Positions 32,114-41,740 of a stretch of 64,000 nucleotides of DNA are shown here, piece by piece; the stretch's first letter is position 1, and every line of letters begins with the position of its first letter. Position numbers and translations under genes: made by a program. The notes beneath the pieces are model-generated. The model saw only the letters and a list, made by a program, of their open reading frames with translations, ran no database searches and was not told the DNA's origin. The stretch comes from Duganella sp. BuS-21 (GTDB lineage Bacteria > Pseudomonadota > Gammaproteobacteria > Burkholderiales > Burkholderiaceae_D). The stretch spans positions 2,852,001 through 2,916,000 of the forward strand of contig CP097466.1 of NCBI GenBank assembly GCA_041874725.1, in the 5' to 3' direction.

Positions 32114-33154
32114 ATGAAGAAAGTCCTTATTCTCGGCGTCAACGGCTTTATCGGCCACCACCTGTCCAAGCGCATCCTGGAGACCACCGACTGGCACGTG
32201 TACGGCATGGACATGAGCACCGACCGCATCCCGGACCTGCTCGACCATCCGCGCATGCACTTCTTCGAAGGCGATATCACCATCAACAAGGAATGGGTGG
32301 AGTACCACGTCAAGAAGTGCGACGTGATCCTGCCGTTGGTCGCCATTGCGACGCCATCGACTTACGTGACTGCGCCGCTGCGCGTGTTCGAGCTGGACTT
32401 CGAGGCCAACCTGCCGATCGTGCGTTCAGCCGCCAAGTACGGCAAGCACCTGGTGTTCCCGTCGACCTCGGAAGTGTATGGCATGTGCCACGACGAGGAA
32501 TTCGATCCCGAGCATTCGGAGCTGATCTGCGGCCCGATCAACAAGCCGCGCTGGATCTATTCGAACGCCAAGCAGCTGATGGACCGCGTGATCTGGGGCT
32601 ACGGCATGGAAGGCTTGAACTTCACGCTGTTCCGTCCGTTCAACTGGATCGGCGCCGGCCTCGATTCGATCCACACGCCGAAGGAAGGTTCTTCGCGCGT
32701 GGTGACGCAGTTCTTCGGCCACATCGTGCGCGGCGAGAATATCTCGCTGGTGGACGGCGGCTCGCAGAAGCGCGCCTTCACCGACATCGACGACGGCATC
32801 GATGCGCTGATGAAGATCATCGCCAACAAGGATGGCGCGGCCAGCGGCAAGATCTATAACATCGGCAACCCGGTCAACAACTATTCGATCCGCGAACTGG
32901 CCGGCATGATGCTGGAACTGGCGCACGATTATCCTGAATACGCGGTCGGTGCGGCGCAGGTAAAGATTGTCGAGACCACGGCGGGCGCGTACTACGGCGC
33001 CGGTTACCAGGACGTGCAGAACCGTGTGCCGAAAATCACCAACACCTGCGAAGAGCTGGACTGGAAACCGTCCACCAGCATGGCGGCGGCGCTGAAGAAA
33101 ATCTTCGACGCCTACCGAGGCCAGGTCGCTGCGGCGCAGGCGTTGATGGAGTAG
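32114..33154 (+). CDS. UDP-glucuronate decarboxylase of the ArnA C-terminal / UDP-4-keto-pentose synthase type
   Basis: This NAD-dependent SDR enzyme of about 346 aa converts UDP-glucuronate to UDP-4-keto-pentose, and in some relatives on to UDP-xylose. The Rossmann motif [14 protein letters not shown] is at the N terminus, PSTSEVYGM near 118-126 and the catalytic YSNAK (Tyr149, Lys153) follow, with [10 protein letters not shown] and [11 protein letters not shown] typical of the ArnA decarboxylase domain. The N-terminal formyltransferase domain of bifunctional ArnA is absent. A start at 32099 is also possible. It has its own PmrA-type box. ArnB, ArnD and a formyltransferase are not in the window, so the final sugar is open. 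Confidence 0.88.
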   Translation: MKKVLILGVNGFIGHHLSKRILETTDWHVYGMDMSTDRIPDLLDHPRMHFFEGDITINKEWVEYHVKKCDVILPLVAIATPSTYVTAPLRVFELDFEANLPIVRSAAKYGKHLVFPSTSEVYGMCHDEEFDPEHSELICGPINKPRWIYSNAKQLMDRVIWGYGMEGLNFTLFRPFNWIGAGLDSIHTPKEGSSRVVTQFFGHIVRGENISLVDGGSQKRAFTDIDDGIDALMKIIANKDGAASGKIYNIGNPVNNYSIRELAGMMLELAHDYPEYAVGAAQVKIVETTAGAYYGAGYQDVQNRVPKITNTCEELDWKPSTSMAAALKKIFDAYRGQVAAAQALME

Positions 33155-33170
33155 GCCGGGCCGGCAGATC

Positions 33171-33249
33171 GTCATTCCCGCGAAAGCGGGAATCCATACG
33201 GCGTCTGCGGAGCAAATTTTCTATGGATTTCCGCGTTCGCGGGAATGAC
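33171..33249. repeat. REP-like inverted repeat, copy 2
   Basis: GTCATTCCCGCGAAAGCGGG followed by AATCCAT, mirrored at 33222-33249 as ATGGATTTCCGCG ... CGCGGGAATGAC. It sits at the 3' ends of the converging decarboxylase and GH43 genes, and the GH43 reading frame runs into it. It may serve as a bidirectional terminator or mRNA-end hairpin. Confidence 0.85.
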
Positions 33250-34270
33250 GGGTGGGGCTTGGAGCGGCGTCCGGCGTCGGCGTGCCGAAATCGGGCGTGC
33301 CGTCTGCGCGCCATTGAATCAGCTGGGCGCGCGTGTGGCGGTTGGGATCGTTCAGCGGGTCGCCGCTGATTTTCTCGACATTGCGCGCGTGGTAGACCAG
33401 CACATCCTGCTTGCCGTCCGGCGTGGTGGTGAAGGCGTTGTGGCCCGGGCCATACTGCCCGTTGCGCGCACTGCTGGAGAACACCGGCAGCGGCGACTTT
33501 CTCCACGCCTGCGGATCAAGCAGGTCGGCGTCGGCGTCGGCGGTCAGCATGCCGATGGCGTAGTTGGCGTCGGTGGCGCTGGCCGAATAGGTCAGGAACA
33601 CGCGGCCATTTTTTACCAGCGCCGCCGGCGCTTCATTGACGTCGAAACCAATTTTCTCCCACGCGAATTCCGGCTTGCTGAGCAGGGTGGCGGGGCCGCT
33701 GATGGCGAGCGGGCCATCCATCTTGGCCAGATAGATCGCGGTCAGATGTTTGGCGGAACTGGCCGGCCGCTGCGTCCAGGCCAGATAGCGCTGCGCGCCC
33801 ACCGTGAACGTGGTGGCGTCGAGCGCGAACGACTCCCAGCCGGTCTTCAATTGTCCGCGCTCGATCCAGTCGCCTTCCAACGGATTGGGCGAGGCGTTCT
33901 CCAGCACATACAGGCGGATATCGAACGGCGCGTCCGCGCGGCCGGCGGTAAAGTATAGATACCATTTGCCGTCGATGTGATGGATCTCGGGCGCCCAGAT
34001 ATTCCGGCTCATCACACCGCTGGCGTGCTGGCGCCACACGGTCTTCGCCTGCGCCGTCGCCAGACCGTTCAAATCCTTCACGCGGCGTAGTTCGATGCGG
34101 TCGTATTCCGGCACGGTGGCGGTGAAGTAATAATAGCCGTCCGTATGCAGCACGACCTGCGGATCGGCGCGCTGCATGAGCAAAGGATTCTGAAACGCCG
34201 GCGCAGCCGTCACATCGGCCATCAACAGCGCGGCGGCAAACACAGCAACCAAGTGGCAAGCAATCTTCAT
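33221..34270 (-). CDS. Secreted glycoside hydrolase family 43 enzyme
   Basis: The 349-aa protein begins with a signal peptide (MKIACHLVAVFAAALLMADV, likely cleaved after TAA). The five-bladed beta-propeller shows GH43 residues: catalytic base Asp in RADPQVVLHTDGYYYF, NIWAPEIHHIDGKWYLYFTA, the general-acid Glu in DVNEAPAALVKNG and the His in GQYGPGHNAF. Such enzymes remove arabinose or xylose from plant polysaccharide; the exact bond is unclear. The start at 34270 was chosen for the signal peptide; longer frames upstream add no homologous sequence. The last residues (TRHSRERGNP) are encoded by the REP-like repeat, so the original stop has been replaced. Confidence 0.85.
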   Translation of the reverse strand: MKIACHLVAVFAAALLMADVTAAPAFQNPLLMQRADPQVVLHTDGYYYFTATVPEYDRIELRRVKDLNGLATAQAKTVWRQHASGVMSRNIWAPEIHHIDGKWYLYFTAGRADAPFDIRLYVLENASPNPLEGDWIERGQLKTGWESFALDATTFTVGAQRYLAWTQRPASSAKHLTAIYLAKMDGPLAISGPATLLSKPEFAWEKIGFDVNEAPAALVKNGRVFLTYSASATDANYAIGMLTADADADLLDPQAWRKSPLPVFSSSARNGQYGPGHNAFTTTPDGKQDVLVYHARNVEKISGDPLNDPNRHTRAQLIQWRADGTPDFGTPTPDAAPSPTRHSRERGNP

Positions 34271-34555
34271 CGATAGTCTCCAACTATATTTTTCGACCAT
34301 GATGAGATCAAACCGCCCACCTAGCCAATAACTTTTTAGCGCCGAGCGATATTTTTGTTGAGATCCACGCCGCCGCCGTAAGTTTAGTCTTACTTTTACG
34401 CAGCAAGCGCCCCGATGCTGCATTTTGCGGCCAATGCCGCCATGCCCGTTGTGCAAATCTGGCGCCTGTGTGAAGCCGCGCACACAGGCACGCAAGGCAT
34501 TTACTTACCATGAGCGTCCATCGAAGTTTTTGTTAATAATATCTAAGGGGGTTAT

Positions 34556-34825
34556 ATGGGCTTCATTATCTGGTTGATTATTGGCGGTGTCCTGGGCTGG
34601 CTGGCGAGCATTGTGATGCGCACCGACGGACAGCAAGGTCTGTTTCTGAACGTCGTGGTCGGTATTATCGGCGCGGTACTCGGTGGCCTGATTCTGGCGC
34701 CGATGATCGGCAGCGGCACCATCAATGACGGCGACTACGGCGTGGCCTCGCTGGGCGTGTCGTTCGTCGGCGCCATCGTGCTGCTGGCGATTGTCAATCT
34801 GCTGTTCCGCGGTCGCGCGCGCTAA
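34556..34825 (+). CDS. GlsB/YeaQ/YmgE-family small membrane protein
   Basis: The 89-aa protein has three hydrophobic segments (about 3-21, 29-50, 63-83) with glycine-rich GGVLGWLAS and GIIGAVLGGLIL, the transglycosylase-associated (GlsB) family pattern. These are envelope stress proteins of unknown mechanism. GGGGG lies 5-9 bp before the ATG. It is divergent from the GH43 gene and 12 bp upstream of the uvrA-like gene. Confidence 0.9.
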   Translation: MGFIIWLIIGGVLGWLASIVMRTDGQQGLFLNVVVGIIGAVLGGLILAPMIGSGTINDGDYGVASLGVSFVGAIVLLAIVNLLFRGRAR

Positions 34826-34837
34826 GCGTTAAAAACA

Positions 34838-37354
34838 GTGAGCGCCTTCGACGGCTATGTCCGCGTGCGCGGTGCGCGCGAACACAATCTGAAAAATGTC
34901 GATGTCGATCTGCCGCGCAACGCGCTGGTGGTCTTCACGGGAGTTTCGGGTTCGGGCAAGTCGTCGTTGGCGTTCGGTACGCTGTACGCCGAGGCGCAGC
35001 GGAGGTATCTTGAGTCGGTGTCGCCTTACGCGCGCCGGCTGTTTCACCAGATGCCGGTGCCGGAGGTCGATTCCATCGACGGCCTGCCGCCGGCAGTAGC
35101 GTTGCAGCAGCAACGCGGCACGCCGACCACGCGATCCTCGGTCGGCAGCGTCAGCACCTTGTCCAATTCCTTGCGCATGCTGTATTCGCGGGCCGGCGAT
35201 TATCCCGACGGACAAGAGCTTCTCTACGCAGAATCCTTTTCACCAAACACGCCGCAGGGCGCCTGCCCGCAATGCCATGGCCTGGGCCGCGTGTACGAGG
35301 CGACCGAGCGTTCGATGGTGCCGGACGATAGTCTCACCATCCGCGAGCGCGCCGTCGCCGCCTGGCCCACCGCCTGGCACGGCCAGAACCTGCGCGACAT
35401 CCTGGTCACGCTGGGCTACGACGTCGATACGCCGTGGCGCGACCTGCCCAGGAAAACCCGCGACTGGATCCTGTTCACCGACGAACAGCCGACGGTGCCG
35501 GTCTACGCCGGCCTGACGCCGACCGAAACGCGCCGCGCGCTCAAGCGCAAGGAGACGCCGAGTTATCAGGGCACCTTCACCGGCGCGCGCAAATACGTGC
35601 TGCAAACCTTCGCCGGTACCGACAGCCAGTTGATGAAGAAGCGCGTGGCGCAATACCTGGTCAGCATGGCGTGTCCACTGTGCGAAGGCAAGCGCCTGCG
35701 CAGGGAAGCGTTGTCGATTACCTTCGCGGGCCACGACATCAGCGAGATCAGCCGCCTGTCGCTGCGCCAGCTGGCCGAGTTGATGGAGCCGTATGCGCAG
35801 CGCAAAGCGCCGGCCGGCAAGCGCGCCAAGGCGCACCCGGAAAAGCTCATGGTCACGCAGCGCATCTGCGCCGACCTGTTGGCGCGCCTGGGCGTGCTGT
35901 TGGATCTGGGCCTGGGCTACCTTAACCTGGAGCGCGGCACGCCGACGCTGTCGCCGGGCGAGCTGCAGCGCTTGCGGCTGGCGACGCAGGTGCGTTCCAG
36001 CCTGTTCGGCGTGGTGTACGTGCTCGATGAGCCTTCGGCCGGATTGCATCCGGCCGATACCGAAGCGTTGCTGCGCGCGCTGGACCGCTTGAAGGCGGCC
36101 GGCAATTCGCTGTTCGTGGTCGAGCATGCGCTGGAGGTGATCCGCCATGCCGACTGGATCGTCGATGTCGGGCCGAAGGCGGGCCAGCATGGCGGCGAAG
36201 TGCTGTACAGCGGCGTGCCGCAAGGTTTGAAGGCCGTTGCCGAATCACGCACCGCGCATTACCTGTTCGGCGCAGCGCAGCGCGAGGCGCGCACGCCGCG
36301 CGCGCCGAAGGGCTGGCTGAAGTTGCGCGACGTGGTACGCAATAATCTGCACAAGCTGGACGCGGACTTTCCGCTCGGCGTGCTGACCAGCGTGAGCGGC
36401 GTGTCCGGTTCGGGCAAATCCAGCCTGGTGAGCCAGGCGCTGATTCAGTTGGTGCAGGCGCAGCTTGGGCAAGCGCCCACGTCGGAGCCGGCCGACAGCA
36501 CCGAGGAATTGCTGGAACAGGACGACAAGAGCGAGCTTCAAGGGCACATCGTCAGCGGCATGGGCGGCTTGCGGCGGCTGGTGCAGGTGGACCAGAAGCC
36601 GATCGGCCGCACGCCGCGCTCCAACCTGGCCACCTACACCGGCCTGTTCGACCATGTGCGCAAATTGTTCGCGGCCACACGCGCCGCCAAGGCGCGGCAT
36701 TTCGACGCCGGGCGGTTCTCGTTCAACGTCGCCAAGGGCCGCTGTCCGCACTGTACTGGCGAAGGCTTCGTGATGGTGGAGCTGCTGTTCCTGCCCAGCG
36801 TGTATGCGCCGTGTCCGGAATGCGAGGGCGCGCGCTACAACCCGCAAACACTGGCGATCCGCTATCGCGAGCACAATATCGCCCAGGTGCTGGCCTTGAC
36901 GGTGGATGCGGCCTGGGAGTTCTTCGAGGATGTGACGCCGTTGCGCCATGCGCTGGACGTGCTGCGTGCGGTGGGCCTCGGTTATCTGCGGCTGGGCCAG
37001 CCGGCCACCGAGCTGTCCGGCGGCGAGGCGCAGCGCATCAAGCTGGCGACCGAGCTGCAACGCGCCAGCAAGGGCGACACGCTGTATGTGCTCGATGAGC
37101 CGACCACCGGCCTGCATCCGTCCGATATCGATTTGCTGCTGCAGCAGTTGCATACGCTGGTCGACGCCGGCAACACGGTGATTGTGGTCGAGCACAACGT
37201 GCAGGTGCTGGCGGATAGCGATTGGATGATGGATGTCGGCCCCGGAGCGGGCGAGGAGGGCGGCCGTATTGTCGCCAGCGGTCCGCCAGCAGAAGTGGCG
37301 GAGCAGCCGGCCAGCCGCACCGCGCCCTACCTGCGCGCGGTGCTTGCAGCGTAA
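34838..37354 (+). CDS. uvrA: Short UvrA-like excinuclease ABC subunit (class II type)
   Basis: The 838-aa protein has two ABC modules: Walker [14 protein letters not shown] near residue 35 and [13 protein letters not shown] near 522, and signatures [12 protein letters not shown] near 371 and [12 protein letters not shown] near 727. Zinc-finger Cys pairs are visible in CPQCHGLG near 146 and [14 protein letters not shown] near 638-663. At about 100 residues less than housekeeping UvrA it resembles UvrA2-type proteins, which lack part of the insertion used to bind UvrB and are linked to drug or DNA-damage tolerance. A GTG start with no strong ribosome binding site follows the GlsB gene by 12 bp. 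It is probably not the main repair UvrA; that is inference. Confidence 0.88.
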   Translation: MSAFDGYVRVRGAREHNLKNVDVDLPRNALVVFTGVSGSGKSSLAFGTLYAEAQRRYLESVSPYARRLFHQMPVPEVDSIDGLPPAVALQQQRGTPTTRSSVGSVSTLSNSLRMLYSRAGDYPDGQELLYAESFSPNTPQGACPQCHGLGRVYEATERSMVPDDSLTIRERAVAAWPTAWHGQNLRDILVTLGYDVDTPWRDLPRKTRDWILFTDEQPTVPVYAGLTPTETRRALKRKETPSYQGTFTGARKYVLQTFAGTDSQLMKKRVAQYLVSMACPLCEGKRLRREALSITFAGHDISEISRLSLRQLAELMEPYAQRKAPAGKRAKAHPEKLMVTQRICADLLARLGVLLDLGLGYLNLERGTPTLSPGELQRLRLATQVRSSLFGVVYVLDEPSAGLHPADTEALLRALDRLKAAGNSLFVVEHALEVIRHADWIVDVGPKAGQHGGEVLYSGVPQGLKAVAESRTAHYLFGAAQREARTPRAPKGWLKLRDVVRNNLHKLDADFPLGVLTSVSGVSGSGKSSLVSQALIQLVQAQLGQAPTSEPADSTEELLEQDDKSELQGHIVSGMGGLRRLVQVDQKPIGRTPRSNLATYTGLFDHVRKLFAATRAAKARHFDAGRFSFNVAKGRCPHCTGEGFVMVELLFLPSVYAPCPECEGARYNPQTLAIRYREHNIAQVLALTVDAAWEFFEDVTPLRHALDVLRAVGLGYLRLGQPATELSGGEAQRIKLATELQRASKGDTLYVLDEPTTGLHPSDIDLLLQQLHTLVDAGNTVIVVEHNVQVLADSDWMMDVGPGAGEEGGRIVASGPPAEVAEQPASRTAPYLRAVLAA

Positions 37355-38656
37355 TTACTTGGTGTCGACGAAGGCGTTGGTGGCTTTCGAGCCCCATACT
37401 GCGTAGAACAGCACATACAGTTCGCAGGCAGCCGTCAGCAGGAAGGACAGTTGCAGGCCGATGGTATCGGCCAGCCAGCCTTGCACCACCACCAGCGCGC
37501 CGCCGGCGATCGCCATGATCAGCAGGCCGGCGCCTTCTTCGGTCATCGGGCCCAGGCCCTTGATACCGAGCGTGAAAATGGTCGGGAACATCACCGAGTG
37601 GAACAGGCCGACCGAGATCAGCGCCCACATGGCCACGCTGCCGGTACCCAGCGCCGCGACCAGCATCACGATGAATGCGCCGATCGAGCAGAAGGCCAGC
37701 ACGCGTTCAGCGGTGGTCTTGTTCATGGCCCAGGCGCCGATAAAGCGGCCGACCAGCATGCCACCCCACAGCAGGAACAGATAGTGCGCGCCTTGCTCGT
37801 GGCTGAGGCCACCGATTTCCGGCTGCGCGGTGAAGTTGATGAACAGGTTGGCCACGCCGATTTCAGCGATCAGGTAGATGAAGATGGCCGGAATGCCGAA
37901 CACCAGATTGCGGTGCTTCCACAGCGACAGCTTCTGACGCTCGGCGTCGGAGACGCGGGTGGTGGCGCCGTGGTGCATTTTCGGCATCGGGAAGCGTGAG
38001 ATGACCAGCGCCAGGATCACCAGCACGCCGGCCACGATCAGGTAGGGCAGCTGCACGGCCTGGGCGTCGGCCAGTTTTTCAGCCTGGGTCAGCACGTGGC
38101 CCGCTTCGGCGGTGCCGGAGGCCGAACGGCCCAGGATCAGGTAAGCGCCGAACAGCGGCGCCAGTGTGGCGCCCAGCGAGTTGAAGGCCTGCACCAGGTT
38201 GAGACGCGAGGACGCGGTTTCCGGCGAGCCGAGCACCGCAACGTAAGGATTGGCCGACACTTGCAGCAGCGTGATGCCGCAGGCGATGACGAACAGCGCG
38301 CACAGCGTGACGCCGTAGGACGGCAGGCGCGCGGCCGGAATCATCAAGAGGGCGCCGACGGCCATCATGCCGAGGCCGAACACCATCGATTTCTGGTAGC
38401 CGATGCGCTCGATCAGGCGGGCGGACGGAATCGAAGCGAAGAAGTAGGCGATAAACCACACCGATTCGATCAGCGTGGTCTGGGTGTAGTTCAGGTCGAA
38501 CACACTGCGCAGGTGCGGCAGCAGCGTATTGTTGATAACGGTGATGAAGCCCCAGGTGAAGAACAGGCTGGTGAGCAGCGACAGAACGGCGCGCGAACTG
38601 GCGGCGCCGGGCTGCGACAGCGTGGAACTGGAAGCGGTGGAGAGTGGAGCGGGCAT
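37355..38656 (-). CDS. FucP/GluP-type sugar:proton symporter (MFS)
   Basis: The 433-aa protein has twelve predicted membrane segments. SLLFFTWGFITVINNTLLPHL-like sequence near residue 30 and the GYQKSMVFGLGMMAVGALL loop are typical of the FucP/GluP (fucose, glucose/galactose) branch. QVSANPYVAVLG and RLNLVQAFNSLGATLAP near 130-165 are also family hallmarks. It likely imports a hexose or a sugar released by the nearby secreted hydrolases; the exact sugar cannot be told. It is convergent with the uvrA-like gene, with adjacent stops and no visible terminator. Confidence 0.88.
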   Translation of the reverse strand: MPAPLSTASSSTLSQPGAASSRAVLSLLTSLFFTWGFITVINNTLLPHLRSVFDLNYTQTTLIESVWFIAYFFASIPSARLIERIGYQKSMVFGLGMMAVGALLMIPAARLPSYGVTLCALFVIACGITLLQVSANPYVAVLGSPETASSRLNLVQAFNSLGATLAPLFGAYLILGRSASGTAEAGHVLTQAEKLADAQAVQLPYLIVAGVLVILALVISRFPMPKMHHGATTRVSDAERQKLSLWKHRNLVFGIPAIFIYLIAEIGVANLFINFTAQPEIGGLSHEQGAHYLFLLWGGMLVGRFIGAWAMNKTTAERVLAFCSIGAFIVMLVAALGTGSVAMWALISVGLFHSVMFPTIFTLGIKGLGPMTEEGAGLLIMAIAGGALVVVQGWLADTIGLQLSFLLTAACELYVLFYAVWGSKATNAFVDTK

Positions 38657-38776
38657 GGGGTGTCTCTGGAAGTTTTCTTAACCCGGTATCCTATCCCAGC
38701 GGTTGTATGATCTCCAATGCCAAAAATACAGGAATCAATAACATTTGCGCATAGCTGGGCCAAATTGCCGTCGGCG

Positions 38777-39679
38777 TCACCTCGCCATCAGGAAATCCAC
38801 GAAGGTGCGCACCCGCAGCGACAGGTGGCGCGCATGCGGGTACAGCAGGAAGAATGGCCGCGAGGCGCCGCCGTGCTGCGGCAGCAATTCGACCAGTGCG
38901 CCGCTGGCCAGATCCTGTTCCACGATGAAACGGTAGGTCTGCACCAGGCCGGCGCCGGCGCGCGCCAGCGTGACGACGCCCAGCACATCTTCGGAGCAGC
39001 TCAAGCCGCCTTCGGTCGCCAGATCGACCGCCGCGCCGTCCTGCATGAACGGCCAGGGAATGCGCTTGCCGGTGCTGGGCAGGTCGAACTGGATGCACTC
39101 GTGGCTGGCGAGGTCGTCCAGCGTTTGCGGCGTGCCGGCGCGCTTCAGGTAGGCGGGCGCGGCGACCAGCACCAATTCCGCGTCTTCCAGCTGGCGGGCG
39201 ATGAGGTTGGAGTCGGCCGGCGCGCGGCCGCGTATCGCCAGGTCATAGCCTTCGTCGGCGAAATCGATGTTGCGGTTGCTGACGTGGATGTCGATGGTGA
39301 CGTCCGGATATTTTCGGCGGAATTCGCCCAGCAGCGGCAACAGGCGGTAGTGCGCATATGGCGTGGGTGCGCTGATGCGCAGCGGGCCGGACGGCTGGAC
39401 CTGCGCGCCGGTGACCTGGCGTTCCGCCTCGGTCAGCTGGGACAGCGCCTGGCGGCACTGCCCAAAGTAGACGCGGCCGCTGTCGGTCAGGCGGATCTGG
39501 CGCGTGGTGCGCACGAACAGGCGCACGCCCAGCCGCTCCTCGAGCCGCGCCACCGAACGGCTGACGGCGGCCGGCGTGACCCCGGCCGCGGCCGCAGCGG
39601 CGGTAAAGCTGGACAGCTCGGCGGCCAGGCAGAACAGCTCTATGCTGCCGAGCAGAACATCATCGAATTGGCGTTTCAT
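38777..39679 (-). CDS. LysR-family transcriptional regulator (CrgA-like branch)
   Basis: The 300-aa protein has an N-terminal winged helix (AAAAAGVTPAAVSRSVARLE near residue 30) and a C-terminal periplasmic-binding-like effector domain from about 92. It is divergent from the SDR gene at 39792. The 112-bp gap contains a TACAT-g-ATGTA dyad at 39694-39704 that could be its operator. Regulation of the SDR/tautomerase/DsbA-like operon is the natural inference; the effector is unknown. Confidence 0.9.
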   Translation of the reverse strand: MKRQFDDVLLGSIELFCLAAELSSFTAAAAAAGVTPAAVSRSVARLEERLGVRLFVRTTRQIRLTDSGRVYFGQCRQALSQLTEAERQVTGAQVQPSGPLRISAPTPYAHYRLLPLLGEFRRKYPDVTIDIHVSNRNIDFADEGYDLAIRGRAPADSNLIARQLEDAELVLVAAPAYLKRAGTPQTLDDLASHECIQFDLPSTGKRIPWPFMQDGAAVDLATEGGLSCSEDVLGVVTLARAGAGLVQTYRFIVEQDLASGALVELLPQHGGASRPFFLLYPHARHLSLRVRTFVDFLMAR

Positions 39680-39791
39680 GGCGGCCTATAAGTTACATGA
39701 TGTATCAATTGTCTTGTTTTTCAGGCTGTTTATCAAGGATTAAAGCATAAGTATAGTGACTTCACTTACCCCAACCTTGAAAGGAAACATC

Positions 39792-40526
39792 ATGAACAAG
39801 ACTGTTATTGTTACCGGCGCATCGAGCGGCATTGGTTTTGCCATCGCCGAGGCTTACCTGAAACGCGGTTACAACGTGGTGGGCAACGCCCGCACCATCG
39901 AGCGCCTGAAAGTGGCGGCGGACAGGCTGGGCAATCCGGCCAACTTCGTGCTGGTGCCTGGCGATATTTCTCTGGCCGCCACCGCCAAGGCGCTGTTCGG
40001 GCGCGCCGTCGAGGCGTTCGGCAAGGTGGACATCCTGATCAACAATGCCGGCATCTTCATCGCCAAGCCGGTCACCGATTACACGGAACAGGATCTGGAC
40101 GACCTGCTCAACACCAACCTGAAAGGCGTGTTCTTCCCGACGCAGCAAGCGGCCGCCCACATGAGCGCCAACAAGTCCGGCCATATCGTCAACATCACGG
40201 CGTCGATTGCCATGCAGCCGAATGTCAAAGTGCCGGCCCTGTTGCCGGTGCTGATCAAGGGCGGCCTGAACAACGCCACGCGTGGCTTGGCCATCGAGCT
40301 GGCCGCGTCCAACGTCAAGGTCAACGCAGTGGCGCCCGGCATCATCGCCACGCCGATGCACAGCGAAGACGAAGCCACCCAATCGTTCTTCCGCACGCTG
40401 GCGCCGACCGGCACCAGTGGCGTGACCGACGACGTGGTGAACGCCGTGCTGTACCTGACCGAATCGAACTTCACCACCGGCACCATTCTGCCGGTCGATG
40501 GCGGCGGCAGCGCCGGCACCTGGTAA
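39792..40526 (+). CDS. Short-chain dehydrogenase/reductase
   Basis: A 244-aa classical SDR: cofactor motif TGASSGIGFA near residue 8, NNAGIF near 86, and NITAS followed by the catalytic region. The usual YxxxK is replaced in sequence by a segment reading KVPALLPVLIKGGLNNATRG near 150-170, where the conserved Tyr appears to be missing while a Lys remains. This makes activity uncertain, although relatives with this form are common. Start with AAGGAAA upstream; a GTG 12 codons earlier is unlikely. First gene of a three-gene unit with a tautomerase and a DsbA-like protein. Confidence 0.85.
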   Translation: MNKTVIVTGASSGIGFAIAEAYLKRGYNVVGNARTIERLKVAADRLGNPANFVLVPGDISLAATAKALFGRAVEAFGKVDILINNAGIFIAKPVTDYTEQDLDDLLNTNLKGVFFPTQQAAAHMSANKSGHIVNITASIAMQPNVKVPALLPVLIKGGLNNATRGLAIELAASNVKVNAVAPGIIATPMHSEDEATQSFFRTLAPTGTSGVTDDVVNAVLYLTESNFTTGTILPVDGGGSAGTW

Positions 40527-40542
40527 ATCAAAGGAGATCATC

Positions 40543-40755
40543 ATGCCATATGTAAATATTCGCGTTACCAATGAAGGCGTCACGCCCGCTCAGAAGCAGG
40601 AACTGATCGAAGGCGCCACCGACTTGCTGCAAAAGGTGCTGAACAAGGACCCGGCCACCACCTTCGTCATCATCGACGAGGTCGAGACCGACAACTGGGG
40701 TGTGAACCGGGAAAACATCACCACGCGCCGCCAGCGCGAGAAGGCGGCAAAATGA
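40543..40755 (+). CDS. 4-oxalocrotonate tautomerase-family protein
   Basis: The 70-aa protein starts MPYVNIRVTNEGVTPAQKQE; after Met removal Pro1 is the catalytic base of this family. TTFVIIDEVETDNWGVN matches the C-terminal half. AAGGAGA sits 5-12 bp upstream of the ATG. It overlaps the downstream gene by 4 bp. A close paralogue lies at 41741-41962 on the opposite strand. Confidence 0.92.
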   Translation: MPYVNIRVTNEGVTPAQKQELIEGATDLLQKVLNKDPATTFVIIDEVETDNWGVNRENITTRRQREKAAK

Positions 40756-41372
40756 AGCTGCTGTACGTGGGCGATCCCATGTGCTCGTGGTGCTATGGCT
40801 TCGGTAAGGAAATGAGCGAGCTGCTGGCCATGCACCCTGAGCTGGAACTGGAGATCATCGTCGGCGGCGTGCGCGCCGGCGCGACCGATGTGCTGGACCA
40901 GGCGGGCAAGGAATTCCGCCTGGAGCACTGGGTCAGGGTGGAGGCCAATAGCGGCCTGCCGTTCAACCGTGAAGCGCTGATGGCGCGCGAGAACTTTGTC
41001 TACGATACGGAGCCGATTTGCCGCGCCGTGGTCACGGCGCGCAGGCTGGCGCCGCAGGCTGATTTGCTGGCCGTGTTCCGCGCGTTGCAGCAGGCGTTTT
41101 ATGTCGATGGGCTCGACACCACCGATGGCCGCGTGCTGGCCGGCGTGGTGGGCGCGCAGTTGCGGCTGGATGTGGAGGCGGTATTGCGCGTCTGGGAAGA
41201 CAGCGCTACGGTGGCCGAAACCAAGGCCGACTTCGCCCGCGCCCGCAGCCTGGGCGTGCGCAGCTTCCCGGCCTTGCTGCTCGATACCGATAAAGGCATC
41301 GTGGAGGTAAGCGGCGGCTATGCGCATGTGGCGCAGCTGGAGCAGAATTTGCAAAAGGCGTTGGCACGCTGA
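40752..41372 (+). CDS. DsbA-family thioredoxin-fold protein (FrnE-like)
   Basis: The 206-aa protein begins MKLLYVGDPMCSWCYGFG with the redox CxxC (Cys11, Cys14) of a thioredoxin fold and a helical insertion as in FrnE/DsbA relatives; the cis-Pro motif is SFPALLL near 173. No signal peptide is present, so it is cytoplasmic. The ATG overlaps the tautomerase stop. Likely a thiol oxidoreductase or glutathione-linked isomerase accompanying the SDR/tautomerase pair; its substrate is unknown. Confidence 0.88.
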   Translation: MKLLYVGDPMCSWCYGFGKEMSELLAMHPELELEIIVGGVRAGATDVLDQAGKEFRLEHWVRVEANSGLPFNREALMARENFVYDTEPICRAVVTARRLAPQADLLAVFRALQQAFYVDGLDTTDGRVLAGVVGAQLRLDVEAVLRVWEDSATVAETKADFARARSLGVRSFPALLLDTDKGIVEVSGGYAHVAQLEQNLQKALAR

Positions 41373-41740
41373 TTCGTCGTGGAAAGGCCGCCGTCGGCGG
41401 CCGATCCTGCTTTCCTACCTCTGATTCTGATGTTGTCCTTGTCGGGCCTGGGCATCTGAGAAAAATCGTCAGCGTTTTGGTACGAGAACTTGATTTGAGG
41501 CGGAGTAGGGTATCGGTGTCTATATTCAGCGCTGACGAGCGTCTGGTCGGCGATATCGCTAGGATAAAGGTAGCCGTTTGTAACCGGAGCCGTGAGCGCG
41601 GATTGAGTGGTGACGCCACCCCAAAATGGCGGGGTCGGACCCCGTGCGGGGTCCGACCCCTGTTCGCCGCAGTGCGGGTTTTGCGATTCCCGCAAACCCA
41701 GCAGAAAAACACAAGCGCTTCCAGCTCGCGGGCTCGCCGA
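41373..41740. other. Gene-free stretch with a strong hairpin
   Basis: No gene is supported in these 368 bp between converging units. The only structure seen is the 13-bp-stem hairpin at 41631-41660 (separate entry). Confidence 0.65.
41631..41660. repeat. Perfect palindromic hairpin GGGGTCGGACCCC
   Basis: GGGGTCGGACCCC (41631-41643), a GTGC loop, and GGGGTCCGACCCC (41648-41660) form a perfect 13-bp stem; each arm is itself nearly palindromic. No T-run follows. It resembles intergenic repeats I recall from Massilia-type genomes; this is the only copy I noticed here. Confidence 0.75.
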
